From: Helianthus annuus | Lineage: Eukaryota; Streptophyta; Magnoliopsida; Asterales; Asteraceae | Direction: 5' to 3' | NCBI RefSeq assembly: GCF_002127325.2 | Contig: NC_035437.2 | Location: forward strand, 162,043,408 to 162,107,407 | DNA: 64,000 bases | Part shown: one piece after another, positions 24,501-35,889 of the stretch | Position numbering within the stretch: the first letter of the stretch is position 1 | Layout: every line of letters starts with the position of its first letter | Notes under the pieces: generated by a model | Databases searched by the model: none | Told to the model about the DNA's origin: nothing | What the model saw: only the letters and a program-made list of their open reading frames with translations | Made by a program: the position numbers and the translations under genes

Positions 24501-25386
24501 CAAGAACAGCCTAGTACCGGTAACAGCAGCATGGCCTTTCCAAAAATGGGCCGTTGATATCGTGGGACCTTTCCCGCCGGCTCCCGGAAAGCTAAATTAC
24601 TTAATTGTGGCCGTTGATTACTTCACCAAGTGGGTGGAAGCTAAGCCTTTAGCCAAAATAACGGCGGATAACGCCAAAAAATTCCTCTGGGAACAAATAG
24701 TATGCCGGTTTGGATTGCCGCTATACCTGGTAAGCGACAATGGAACACAGTTTACAGATAGAGTTTTTCAAGAATGGTGCGCCAACCTCCAAATCCAACA
24801 AATCTTCACATCAGTAGTGCACCCCCAAGGGAATGGCCAGGTGGAGCGGACGAATAGAAGCCTGCTGGATGGCATAAAGAGACGACTAGGCCATGAGGGA
24901 AGCTCCTGGGTGGAAGAATTGCCAAACGTCCTTTGGGCACACAGAACAATGCCTAAGACGAGCAACAATGAAACCCCTTTTAGCCTAACCTATGGAGCGG
25001 AAGCAATGATACCCGCGGAAGCGGGACTGCCGTCACTACGCCGCCTCACTACGGGCGAAGATAATGATAGATCTTTAAGGGAAGGCCTAGACTTACTGGA
25101 GGAAAGGCGTGAAGCAGCCGCAATCAGCGAAGCAAAGTATAAGAAGTCATTGGAAAGATACTACAACAAGCGAGTGGCCAAGCAGACTTTCAAAGTAGGC
25201 GATTATGTTATGTGTGACAACGAAGCAAGCAGGATGGAACCCTTGGGCAAGCTAGGCCCAAACTGGGAGGGCCCCTATGTCATCCAAGAAGACTTGGGTA
25301 AAGGGGCCTATCGCCTATCTTGACTAGATGGCACACCTGTACCACGCAGTTGGAACATCGCTCAATTAAGGAAATGTTACTTGTAA
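21505..25386 (+). pseudogene. pol: Pol of Tat element C: protease, RT, two RNase H, integrase (broken)
   Basis: One frame throughout. Protease has the motif LVDTGSSEDI (about 21765). Reverse transcriptase has MCIDFKDLNKACPKDAYL, MPFGLRNAGATYQ and the catalytic YVDD (about 22820). A gypsy-type RNase H region (23266-23640) is followed by a second one of archaeal type with LYTDGSSSGKGSGAG and NNETEYEALLAGLR (23690-24060). Integrase (24427-25300) has a zinc-binding start and the core DNGTQFTD. In-frame stops lie at 23263-23265 (TAG), 24409-24411 (TGA) and 25321-25323 (TGA); the likely natural stop is TAA at 25384-25386. The double RNase H is the diagnostic feature of Tat elements. Confidence 0.9.
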
Positions 25387-26486
25387 GGCCTTGCTCCTAA
25401 CAGCAAGAGTGAACCCTTTTTCAAAACACAATTGTAACCCACCCACAGCGGTGTCCTTTCGTTTTATCTCAGTTCAAGTTTAATAAAAGTCATTCACTTT
25501 TTTTTACCATAAGTTACCATCGCACTACGACTGCATAAAACGGTAAAACTACAAACAATACCCTTAAAGATGAAATATTTTCAACTACATAAGTTATAGG
25601 GTTAATACATACAGCGCTGACAGCGGGTATCTTGGTAATAGATACACGAACCGCCACAAAACAGATAGGCATTTTTACACATACATAACCTATCTTAAAC
25701 AAACCAAGTACTTGTCCCTGTTGCTAAAAGCCAACACATGGGAACCAAAAAATAGAACATGTTCAAAACACCTACTGATGGAAGTTGGGTGCCATAACCA
25801 CTGCAGGGGTATGCGGCACCACACCACCATCAACAAACGTAGAAGGATCAACGGCCAAGCTGCCAGATGATTCACCATCCACCACCGGAGCCACCATTCC
25901 CGAATCGTCCATCAGGTCCTTGGAACAACCACCAGAACGATGTTGGTACGTAAAACGAAAACGCTGGACGTGATCCACCGGGATAAGCTCTGTCAAAACA
26001 TCAGCTGACAAAGACAGCAAACCAGAATCCATTGGTTGAGGATTCTCAGGAACAACACTTTTACAGGCTCGATTCGCCCGGGTCGCAGCAACGTTGGGGA
26101 GTGGCCTTCTTTTCCAAAGCATCGACTTCGTTACAGGATGCTGCAACTGAAGTAAGTCGTCTGCAACATCCAGTACTCGGAAGATTTCGGAAAGTCGCTG
26201 TCTATACCTTTTTCTCTCCATCCTGTCTAACTACCAAATAAGGAAAAGGAAGGCCAATTTATAGAGGGGTCGAAAAGTCTTGACAGTGATGACGTTAGAA
26301 GCATTAATGGAAAATAATCATTACACGTCACATTGCCACATTTTTAAAATACGGCGGTGTCAGAAATCATGACATTAGCATTAAAACGTCTGTCAAATCA
26401 AAACAGATATTTGCACCAAACCCAAGTAAAACAGTGTCATTTGCAAAACCATAAAAGTACATAACAAGCGAAGCAAACAAATTTTT

Positions 26487-29318
26487 CTACTCCTCTTCAG
26501 ACTCCTCCGCGGGGTCCAGCATCAAACGCAGCGACTCTATACCATCTTCATTCACTTTATCCATTAAATCCCCATAACAGGGCAATGGCTCGGTATATGC
26601 TGCTTCGAGAGCACTCGACATGTCACTTTGAAGCTTACTTTTAACAGCATGAAAGTCAGGAGTTATTTTGTCTAACTGTTGGCACTCCATATAGCCTTTG
26701 TAAACACCATCATGATGACCGGACTGATAGGCAGCGGCAGACAGGCGATCAATCAGCGTCGTAAAGGGGGGCGACTCACGGAGATACTCAAACGCCCCCA
26801 CAAAGCAATTGGTTATCAACCAATTCCTATCACCCCGAATAGCCGCCAGCTGGCCAGTCAAGTCATCCACTTCGGCGTTAGACTGTGACAACGCATTTTC
26901 AACCTCCTTTAGTCGGGAAGCAGACGATGTAGCAAGCCTGTTATTCTGGGTAACAAGAGAATCACAATGGTCCTGAAGCTCCTTAACTTTTCCCTCTCGC
27001 TCCTCCAGCTCCGCCTGTAGTAGTCGTACTTTGGCATGAGAAGCTTCTACTTCAGCTGTCAATCCCTGGTATCGCTCTTGAACCTGAGACACAAAATCAG
27101 TGTCAACGCGGAACCTTTCCAATTGTGTAGATAATTCGAGTCTCACCTTTTGGGCCTCCGCTATAGCCTTACGCTCCAATTCTTCCTGTACATTCTTAGC
27201 CTGAGCCAGAACCCGGTCTTTTTCCGCCATATCGCGGGCCCACATTATTCGTTCCTCAGCAAGGTGGGCAGTCACCCTCTTCAAATCATCTTCAGCTTTG
27301 TTTTTCTCTGAGAGAAACCTCGCTTCCCTTAACCCAACAGCCTGAAGTTGACTCTCCAAGCGATACTTGTCATCTTTCAGCTCTTGAATAGTAGACCGCG
27401 CTTGGTGAAGCTGGGTGTTATCATGCATCCATCTACGCCGGATTTCTGCCATCCTTCGCTGTTAGCTCACAGAATCCGCTATAGAGGAATTCATCAGATC
27501 TTCGTTGTTCAACCCCTCCACGTATGCCGCCTCGGCTGGAGGGTATGCCCGCTCTACCCAGTGTTGAATCACGGTGGGGAAAATCAGCCTGGAAGATTCG
27601 GCGATTTTCCATTGGGGTTGATAGCGTTTATCCTGAGCATTGGGATCCCATCGGACAGTCGGTAAGAACAGGTCATCAATCAGACGGGCGCCGTCATCAG
27701 CAATACCGCTGCTTGACCCCCCCAGCTTCACTAGCAGCAGCACCACCGATGCTGGTCACTTCCTGTGCTGCGGATACGGCGGTAACTTCCTTATCAGCAA
27801 CAGAAAAAACGCTTAAGGGTGAGTCAAACAAGGACGGATCAACGCCGCATGTCCGTGGTGTGACAACAGGGTCGACGGTAACAACTACAGATGCGGTAGG
27901 CGTCGGAAACGGCATGGCGTAGCTTATAACAGTGGTAACGTTGGCCTGGGTTTTGGGCTCTGTGGGGCCGCCAGTACCGGAACCAGGCAACGACACCCCC
28001 ACAGGTGATACAGGAGCTGATGTAACAATCTCAGTGTGAGTCCCGCCAGAGATACCTGCACATCAAACGGCATGGTTCAGCAACATGAAGCTCTTAAACT
28101 ATATCAACATGCAGGGTCGATCAATACATACCTAACGGCAGAGCATGAGCAGCTTGTACAGCCTCGAAAGCACTTAAAGTAGGGACAACAAATGTTTTCC
28201 GCTTTTTCGAGGTACGAACAGGGCTCGTCAAAACGGCGGTCACAGAAATATCTCCCCCAGGAGACGCGGTCTCCTCAATGGAAGAAACAGCTACATTGGT
28301 CGCCGTATGTTTCTTTCCAGTAAGCTTTATCCGGGTGGACCTCTTCTCCAACGCAGGAACACCGGTGTTTGGGACAGCTGGCAGGGGGGAAATGTATATA
28401 GCCGGGTCCGCTGGTATAGCGGGTAAAATAAACTGCTCAAGGTGCATACCTAATACATCCAGTTCCCCTTCATCCAGCACGCGGTCAGCAGGCCTCAACG
28501 CAAGGTGTCGCGGAGGATCAACAAAGTCAAACATACTCCATTCCCCTGTGGATCATGTGTACATCATTTTTAAAATCTAAGCAAAATATGACCAAAGGTA
28601 ATTAAACATACCTGCATCATCCCTTTGAAACAAAGGGTACCGCCTAATATCACGCCACAACAAACTCATGCCTGCCATCACCAGGGCACCTTCAGGGATC
28701 ACCGTGCACTCGAAAGGACGACCACACAATTTCGTGTACAGGACATTCGACACATACGCATCCTCCGAAGGACCGTCATCCTTGACCTTATCCTTCGGCC
28801 CTTTTTCCCTCCAGTACATCTCACCGGGAATAACAGAGGCATCAATATAGAAAAACTTTTTCTTCCAATCTTTGTCTCAAGAACTGGTAGGAATGTCCCT
28901 AAGACAGGACACATCGATGTCTCTCCGGTCAAAGGTAAAGAAGGGGGATTTCCATACAAGAACGAAGAAAGGCCCTAAATACAACTAGTTCCGGAATATG
29001 ACCTAGGGCAATGCAAGCAAATTCGAATTGGCGAAGTTTCACCAACCCGAGGGGATGTAATTGAGAAATGTGAATACGGTAATAATCAAGCACCAATTTA
29101 AGAAACTTGGTAACGGGTAATTGAAAATTGCAGAACCTGAAAAAATCACTAAACAACGTGATTTTGCCCGATTTCAATGGAAACGCGGTGTCCGTTTTGG
29201 ACGGCAATACAGGGTTCCATTCGGCCCGGATGCCGTAAGACGTTACACCCCACTTACAGAAAAGCGCATCGGTGGTGGCGGAAGCAGAGGAAGACGATTC
29301 ACCAGGTTTCGAAACCAT
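26487..29318 (-). pseudogene. Antisense ORF of element C: gypsy-type 'transposase' domain plus coiled coil, with introns
   Basis: A long minus-strand coding region lies between pol and the 3' LTR. ATG at 29318. The N-terminal part (about 29250-28620) resembles the plant domain named 'putative gypsy-type transposase' (RFCNFQLPVTKFLKLVL, later DWKKKFFYIDASVIPGEMYW). The middle is Pro/Ser/Thr-rich. The C-terminus (27452-26487) is about 200 residues of coiled coil followed by a helical, acidic end. Two GT-AG introns keep the frame when removed: 28546-28611 and 28056-28131. Breaks are a frameshift near 28970, a TGA at 28877-28879, one extra base in a C7 run at 27717-27723, and a TAA at 27462-27464. 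Antisense ORFs at this place are known in Tat elements; their role is unknown. 25390-26480 is otherwise non-coding. Confidence 0.72.
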
Positions 29319-29642
29319 TTTTGGGAAATTAGGGAAATGAAAAACAAAGGGTGTGAGGGAAAGGAATTTGAACCCTCATATGTAGAAGTGTTACTTATAT
29401 GCAAAGGTAACCTTTCAAATTCAAAAAGGCGTACGGATGGAAATACGTGTCCAAACAGGGTAAATACAGTTGTCATCCCAATGATGACCCAACTGTCACA
29501 TCCTATCTTGTCGCCGTCACTTCCCCACAACGTAACGACACTACACCCAACGAATTTAGTATTAAGCATAATACACTAACTTTTCTTTTCTCTCCTAGTC
29601 GAGCTAATGAAATTCTTTTCATGAACTCGGACTGGGGGGACA

Positions 29643-30079
29643 TGACGAGGTATGACCCGCATCGGTCAACCCGACCCGGTCATTACCTACTATTTTAATA
29701 TAAATAGATAATTATAAATGATTATTCTAGAACTTTCCATCTCCGCACGGAAGTTACACAACCAAATCTCCAACTTTTCGGGAAGATCATGCAAATCCCT
29801 GACTTATCGGAATATATCCTAAGTTAGAGGAAACCCTAATGGAAAAACAATAAATAAAGGTAAACGTATAAGGTATGATCATCTTGCTCTCATATAACTT
29901 TCTCCTCTCAATCTTTACTCCCACAAACCGAGACTTATTCTCACGCCGGAGGGTGGTTACAGGAATAACCCCATTCCTGTAACGAGTCCTAACGGTGTTT
30001 CTGTTTTGCAGCTAACTGTTCGGGTCACTGATCATTGAAGTCCTAGCCCGTGATCACCGTGTAGGTCAGTGTTTCGTCA
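29643..30079 (+). mobile_element. 3' LTR of element C
   Basis: 437 bp, beginning TGACGAGG and ending GTGTTTCGTCA, followed by the TCATC duplication at 30080-30084. Confidence 0.92.
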
Positions 30080-30084
30080 TCATC

Positions 30085-31941
30085 ATTGATCGAAAAACAT
30101 TATAAATATAAATTTTATTGATTATATATGGAAACTTACATAAGTATTTACCTTATTTACAATATAGTATTCCTATATTTAAAATTCTTGTTAAATCATT
30201 GAGGTGAAGAATTATATTTTTATAAAAATTTTGTTTAAGGAATACTCTCGTTTAAAGTTTATGACTAGTTATTATTATTATTTATTTTTTGTAGTTAATA
30301 TTAGTAATAATATATTCATAATAGTAGTGTTAATATTATTTTTAGGTATTAGGGTTATTGTCAGGGACAGGTATTGGATAGCCTAGCCTTAATTAGGCAT
30401 GGACTGATCACCCATGCTTAAACAAGGCAGCACTAACCAATATCCAACCATGATAATGACTAGATAATATATACAAAAATATATATATATCTTGTACTGT
30501 AAAGAGAAGACATATTTTCATAAAAACAATACAAGAATTAGATGGACGAATAAAATTATCTAAGTAATCCTGGACAAGACATTTTATAAATAATTGTTCA
30601 TCTTGATTAATATTCCACAACTATTAAATACTAGTAGAAATATTATTTTATAATATATATATTTTAATGTATTAAAATATCAAATGTTATTTACTCAAGC
30701 CAATATTTAAGTATGTTTAATATTAAAATAAACATTTATTATTTTACTTTTATGATTTAAAAATATCTTATTGTAAAATCTTATAGTTAAACATACTTGA
30801 TTTTAAAAATGATAATCGTGAGTTCTAGGATATTTGGATAAACATATTTATAAAACATAGATCATTATTTTGTCAAAATTACCACGGGTTTTGATATTTT
30901 AAAACTATCTATATTAATTTATTATTTTACTTTATGATAACATAAAAGGAAAAGGTATTTCATAAATTAAAATATCACCTATCTTTGATCAAACATTTTG
31001 ATTAAAATATTTAATATATTGACTAAGATTTAAAATATAATCTTAGTATATTAAAAATAGAATATATTACTTTTGACATATTTTATTATAATATATATTT
31101 ATTAAATAAAACATTATTTTATAATGTTAATAGTAAAAGTAATCTACTATAGTAATCCATACAAAACAGTTGTTATATACTGTATTCAAACACAGTAATA
31201 ATTTCACATTATATAAATACTATATATTATATACGAGTACACATTTGGATCTAAGTTTCCTTTTCACATAGATTACTATAATTGAATTGAATAATGTAAA
31301 CTGGGCTCCAAATATAAGTATTTCCTGTTTACAATACCTCTAGTATAATAATAAATAATATATAATTTCGACTAAGCGCTGGGCATAAGTGTATATAAAT
31401 ATATATTATTCAAGGAAAATAAAATTTTTACAATTATGTATTAAAACAATAATACACTAACTCTATTGTCTTTTTGTGTATCCTTACAATTCACTCATCT
31501 CAGCACATTGATTTTCTCATATCATCGTTCAATATTTGACAAATCATTTTCATGCTTTTATTTCATTTTTGACCCTGTCAATTCTAAATCTTCCTCGGTT
31601 GCCAATCAAAGTAAGCTTTCTTTTGACAAAGAATTTTATTAATTCTAAAAATCCTTCACATTCATTTTAAAATATCTATTGATCATATATCTTTTGGCTT
31701 GAACCTAGTCACTTTGGAAATTATATCATTTCATCTCATTCGTTTGTCATCAATTTCTTGCACTAATTCAGTTGAACCATTGAATCCTACTTATGGTACA
31801 ACTCGTATTCACCAAATTTGATATTTCAAATTCTGTGCCATCTACCTTAATATTGTTTTATTGACTAAAATAAGACATAAGTCTAAAAGAAATATCATAA
31901 CCCAAATCTCGAGGACGAGATTTAAAACAAGGTGGAGAGGA
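30085..31941 (+). other. 3' interior of element B, non-coding, with polypurine tract
   Basis: Very AT-rich with no supported ORF. Near the end is CTCGAGGACGAGATTTAAAA, a phrase typical of the end of chromovirus interiors, followed by the polypurine tract AACAAGGTGGAGAGGA directly before the LTR at 31942. Confidence 0.65.
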
Positions 31942-34619
31942 TGTAACATTCCTATTTTTATATAATAATTATAGGTTTGGTTAATTTTATTAACCACTAG
32001 TAGCTAGTAACTAGTTTATTATTAATATAAATATTTCAACCCAAATAGTTTTAAACACTATTTTATATAGTTGGTTAAAATATTATACCAAATAATTGGC
32101 CTATGTATGGGTGACATGTCTAATAAAAATAAAAGTATATAAAAACTTATTATTAGACGGGTAGATTACGGGTAAGTCAAATTTTAGAAATATGAATTAC
32201 CTAGATAGGCTTGGTGACCGTCTAAATTACAAAAATACATTATATTTGATCCTACTCTGTTTTTAATGAAACTTGGTTCAAAATGTAAACAAAACTATTC
32301 TCGTTCTAATGACATATTCATTATTTTATAAAACATCATATTTTAAAAGTTATACGCGTCAAATAAGTAAAGCAGTTAAATTAATTAAAATATATATATA
32401 ATAAAAAGTGTACGTTTATAATAAAATAAATAAAATTTAACATTTGATTCTTTGAATTATGAATGCACATGTCAAAGATAGTCAGATAAGAACAAAACAA
32501 AATAATATAAATTTTAAACTAACTTTCAAAGAATTTAAAGTACACGTGTAGGCAATTGTGGCTATCTACGTGCATGGCAAAAATGCCATTTCATTTTGCT
32601 TGCTTCTTAAGCTATGAGTTAGACCAACTATAAAAGAGGCAGTAGGCTTTCAAATCAGATGCCCATTTTCTTCTATCACCTCTCTCTTTAAGAAATTATA
32701 TATTATGTATTTTTAATAATAATAATAAAGCCATGCCTCGTTTTAAGTGTTTTAACTCCCGATTGCCGCTACCCTTTCCGATTGATCTGAGCCTCATAAC
32801 ATATGTCAGGGCTCTGCCCGACTAAGTTGTTGGGATTCGATCTCGGGACATCGGGACAAGGTTGAATTAGGGGTACTATACTTACCACGAGTGCATTATA
32901 TATTTTTAATAGCTCAGAAGTTATACTCAAAAATTATACCAGGAGATTTTCTAGTCGAACCCTAAAGTTACAAAGAAGGTCCATTCTCTTTTCTCACCAT
33001 TTTATTTCCTTTTTGTGATTTACCCAAAACTATTTTTTATTATTCTATTTTGTAAACAACTCTCATCAAAAGTCATATCTATTATTTTATTTTGCCCAAT
33101 AGGAAACCCTAATTGAGACACCCAAGTAATCCTGCACTACTCCTAAAATTTTCATAACAATCAGAATCAGGATCAGGGCCCCTAAAACTCGGTGGGGGTA
33201 TTCACTACTTGACGATTATCCTTATATCTCGCTGTCTAAATTGAAAATTCTCGTTCCGTCGACTCAGCAGACCTAAGTAGGTGACGAAGTAGGCCTAGCC
33301 TACTTTGGATTCCCCCGCGACACGCGACAGATCCCGGGGATCCTATCGTGACACGCGGGCGGTTCCAAATCAGGCTATAAATCCAGGGGCCTGGGGCTTG
33401 AACAGTTCGCTTATTTCGACGTCAAAATTCGATTCATACACTGAGAAAGCTTCTGTTTACTACATAAACACACACAATCCCGAAACGCTGCTACGATACA
33501 GGGTATTAACTCGATCGCTGCTACGATTCAATGTCCGATCGATCTAAACTATCCGATGAATGTTTAAGTTCTGCTCAAATTGAGTTATCCTTTGTCATTA
33601 GTCGTGATTCCGACAGGATGTTTGAGTACCACCCGAACTCGAGGAATACTCTGTCATTCGTTGTGAATCCGATGGATGTTTAAGTGATTGCACTTTGCTA
33701 TTCGTCGTGAGGGTTTAAATCTCGTGAGCTTATCGTAAAAGTTGTATTCAGTTAATTACCTAGTTTTGTGTGCATTATCGCTTAAATTAGGTTATCAATC
33801 TTATCAGTAGATTAAACACTACCCCATACACTTACAATCAAAGTAGATGCCAATTCTCAGAAGAATCTGAATCATGAAGCTTGTTAATTCAATACTGCAT
33901 GCTTATAATGTGAGTCATTCTCTTTTTTATCAACTATTTTACAATACTCCAAATTATTTTCAAAGTTATAATTACAGGGATTAAGTCTTTGTAATCACCA
34001 AATTACAGCCAGTATGTGGGGTATTGTGCACATTACTACTGTTTTTATCATTTTAGGTGAGCGAGCCTAAATCATGATATACACTATTAGGTAGTCGGAC
34101 CTAAATAGTGATTTACGTCACTTGTGGGTGAACGGACCCAATAGTGATATGACCACAGTCACAGATCCGGTCGAGTGACAAATACTGTGGGTAGTTGGTT
34201 GATATGGAAACATTGTAATCGCTCTTAATACTGTAAATTATAACAAATCTGTTTTGTATAAAACCTGAATGAACTCACTCAGTATTTCCCCGCTGACAAA
34301 ACCTTTTTAAAACACGTTTCAGGTAATTACAGTAGATTGGAGTAAGGATTGGATCCGGCACTGAAGGACTTCAAGAAGTGGCTTATTTTATTAATTAAAT
34401 CAAATTAAGAAATATTGTTTTTATTAAAAGTTACCTTTGTAAAAATGGAATTTATTCCATCTATTTAAATAAAATCCGGTGTTTCTAAACTCTGATATTT
34501 TTCCTAACTCACGGTTCTGATGAAATTTCCGCTGCAATGTTTTTTCAAAAATAACCACCGGTGCCACGGGCTGCTCGCGGCTCCCGATTCCGTCAAGGGT
34601 GGGGTCGGGGGTCGTGACA
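31942..34619 (+). mobile_element. 3' LTR of element B
   Basis: 2678 bp, beginning TGTAACATTCC and ending GGTCGTGACA. It is collinear with 14115-17082 apart from the repeat expansions there. The TATA box is at about 33376-33384. Confidence 0.88.
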
Positions 34620-35654
34620 CCCGACCCGGTGGTATGTGTTGTTGGCAAGGTTGTATGTGTTCCTGGTGCACATGAGGTTTTCCTGCAAAAGATCATGTAA
34701 ACTTTGAAGATTAGGAAAACCACCTCCTTGGGAGGAGGATTGGCCCGGATCACCATGGGGTTGATATTGGTAGTGGGGAGGTGGAGCGTGAAGGACTAGG
34801 GCCTCCTGTGGGTTCCATGCATGGCCTTGCATCCTTTGAAAGCTCACTGATCCGTCTTCCGCCTCATAGATTAGGTTCATGGCACGGTAAATGTGTATAT
34901 CGACTCGTCCCGACCATGGGCTCTTTTCAAAGGATCTAGGAATGCGTGTGAAGTGCTTGAAGAGGCGGTACACCCATCCCCCATAGAAGATAGGGGTTGG
35001 TGCACGAGCATGCCGGTTCAGATGCATGTTTCGAAGCAGGAGATACGGAACATCGAGGGGCCTTCAGTTGTGGATACAGTGATGGACTACCAAATCTCTT
35101 AACCCAACAACACCGCCACTGTCGTGTCTTTGACTAAGAGAGTAAGTGAGGAGCCTATGAATATAGCGATAAAGCGGGTCCCTCAGCTTAGTGCTCTTTG
35201 TGCTGCTTGAGTTGTAGTATCCTTCACCAATCTCGGCCCATGCGGCTTGGCGTTCGTTTTCATCCAGATCTCGCAATCCCCCGGTGTTTTTCTCATTTCC
35301 CGAATCTTCCTCCGTATATAGTCCCACTATTGCCCCGAATTGCGCTATAGAGATCGAGTATCTTGTCCAACCACATCGAAATGCAACCCCCTCATTGTCA
35401 AACGGGTCACACCTTGAAGTGAAGGTGAAAGTACTGTAGAACTCCATAGTGCATTGATGTACCGATCGAAGTCGAGGGGTCAAGGCAATCCTTAGTGGTC
35501 CTGTAACAAGGTTGTTGAACCGGTCAAGCTGGTTCACCATGGTTAATAGGTCCGTGCATGCTTACCTTGGGTATTCCTCGGGTCTCGTTTGAAGTATCTC
35601 ATATCTAGCCCTAGCATCGAGCTCACTTGCGTTGAATCTTGTGAACTTCGACAT
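34620..35654 (-). pseudogene. Env-like / ATHILA ORF-1-like protein of element A (broken)
   Basis: ATG at 35652-35654 on the minus strand. One frame continues to the B insertion at 34620 and resumes at 14114-14002. In-frame stops are a TAA near 35562 and a TGA at 35064-35066. The middle (AQFGAIVGLYTEEDSG, then LRDPLYRYIHRLLTYSL) resembles the protein family called ATHILA ORF-1, which in Athila elements lies after pol and is often described as env-like. The C-terminal part is rich in Gln/Pro/Ser and ends acidic. I see no clear signal peptide or membrane segment, so an envelope role is not supported by this sequence alone. Confidence 0.6.
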
Positions 35655-35889
35655 CTGAAAGAATACACCAAAAGTTAGCACGAAACAATGAGATTTTCGG
35701 AAGAAACTGCAAACAGTGAGCTGGACACGGCCCCGTGCTCAGCGGGCACGACCCCGTGTCCAGGCGTCTGTTACTCAAAAGCTTCATTTTTCGACCCGGT
35801 CCCGAAAATCTGAAAATTTTGCTCAAGTAGTAGCGGTTTCCCCCGAAAATGAAACCCCAAGTGCCGTTTTTCTCAAAACAAACCGTTTA
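35655..35889 (-). other. Untranslated sequence between pol and env-like ORF of element A
   Basis: Non-coding. It holds a pair of the Athila motif (GGACACGGCCCCGTG and GGGCACGACCCCGTG, about 35723-35760). Bases 35885-35889 (GTTTA) are the left target duplication of the solo LTR. Confidence 0.6.

Larger units (their letters stand above)
19264..30079 (+). mobile_element. Tat-lineage gypsy element (C) with antisense ORF
   Basis: Paired 437 bp LTRs (19264-19700 and 29643-30079) differ at about six positions by eye and are flanked by identical TCATC duplications (19259-19263 and 30080-30084). This makes C the youngest large insertion here. The interior holds gag, pol with two consecutive RNase H regions, and a long ORF on the opposite strand between pol and the 3' LTR; the last two are known features of the Tat branch. 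A purine tract (ACTGGGGGGA) ends two bases before the 3' LTR. All ORFs carry breaks. Confidence 0.9.
14115..34619 (+). mobile_element. Coding-deficient gypsy-like element (B) hosting element C
   Basis: Two long LTRs (14115-17082 and 31942-34619) both begin TGTAACATTCC and end GGGTCGTGACA. The interior has a tRNA-Met-type primer binding site (17090-17103) and a polypurine tract (31924-31941). Without the Tat element C, the interior is about 4 kb (17083-19263 plus 30085-31941) and I find no gag or pol in it. That fits a large non-autonomous LTR element. B lies inside the env-like ORF of element A. Confidence 0.82.
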
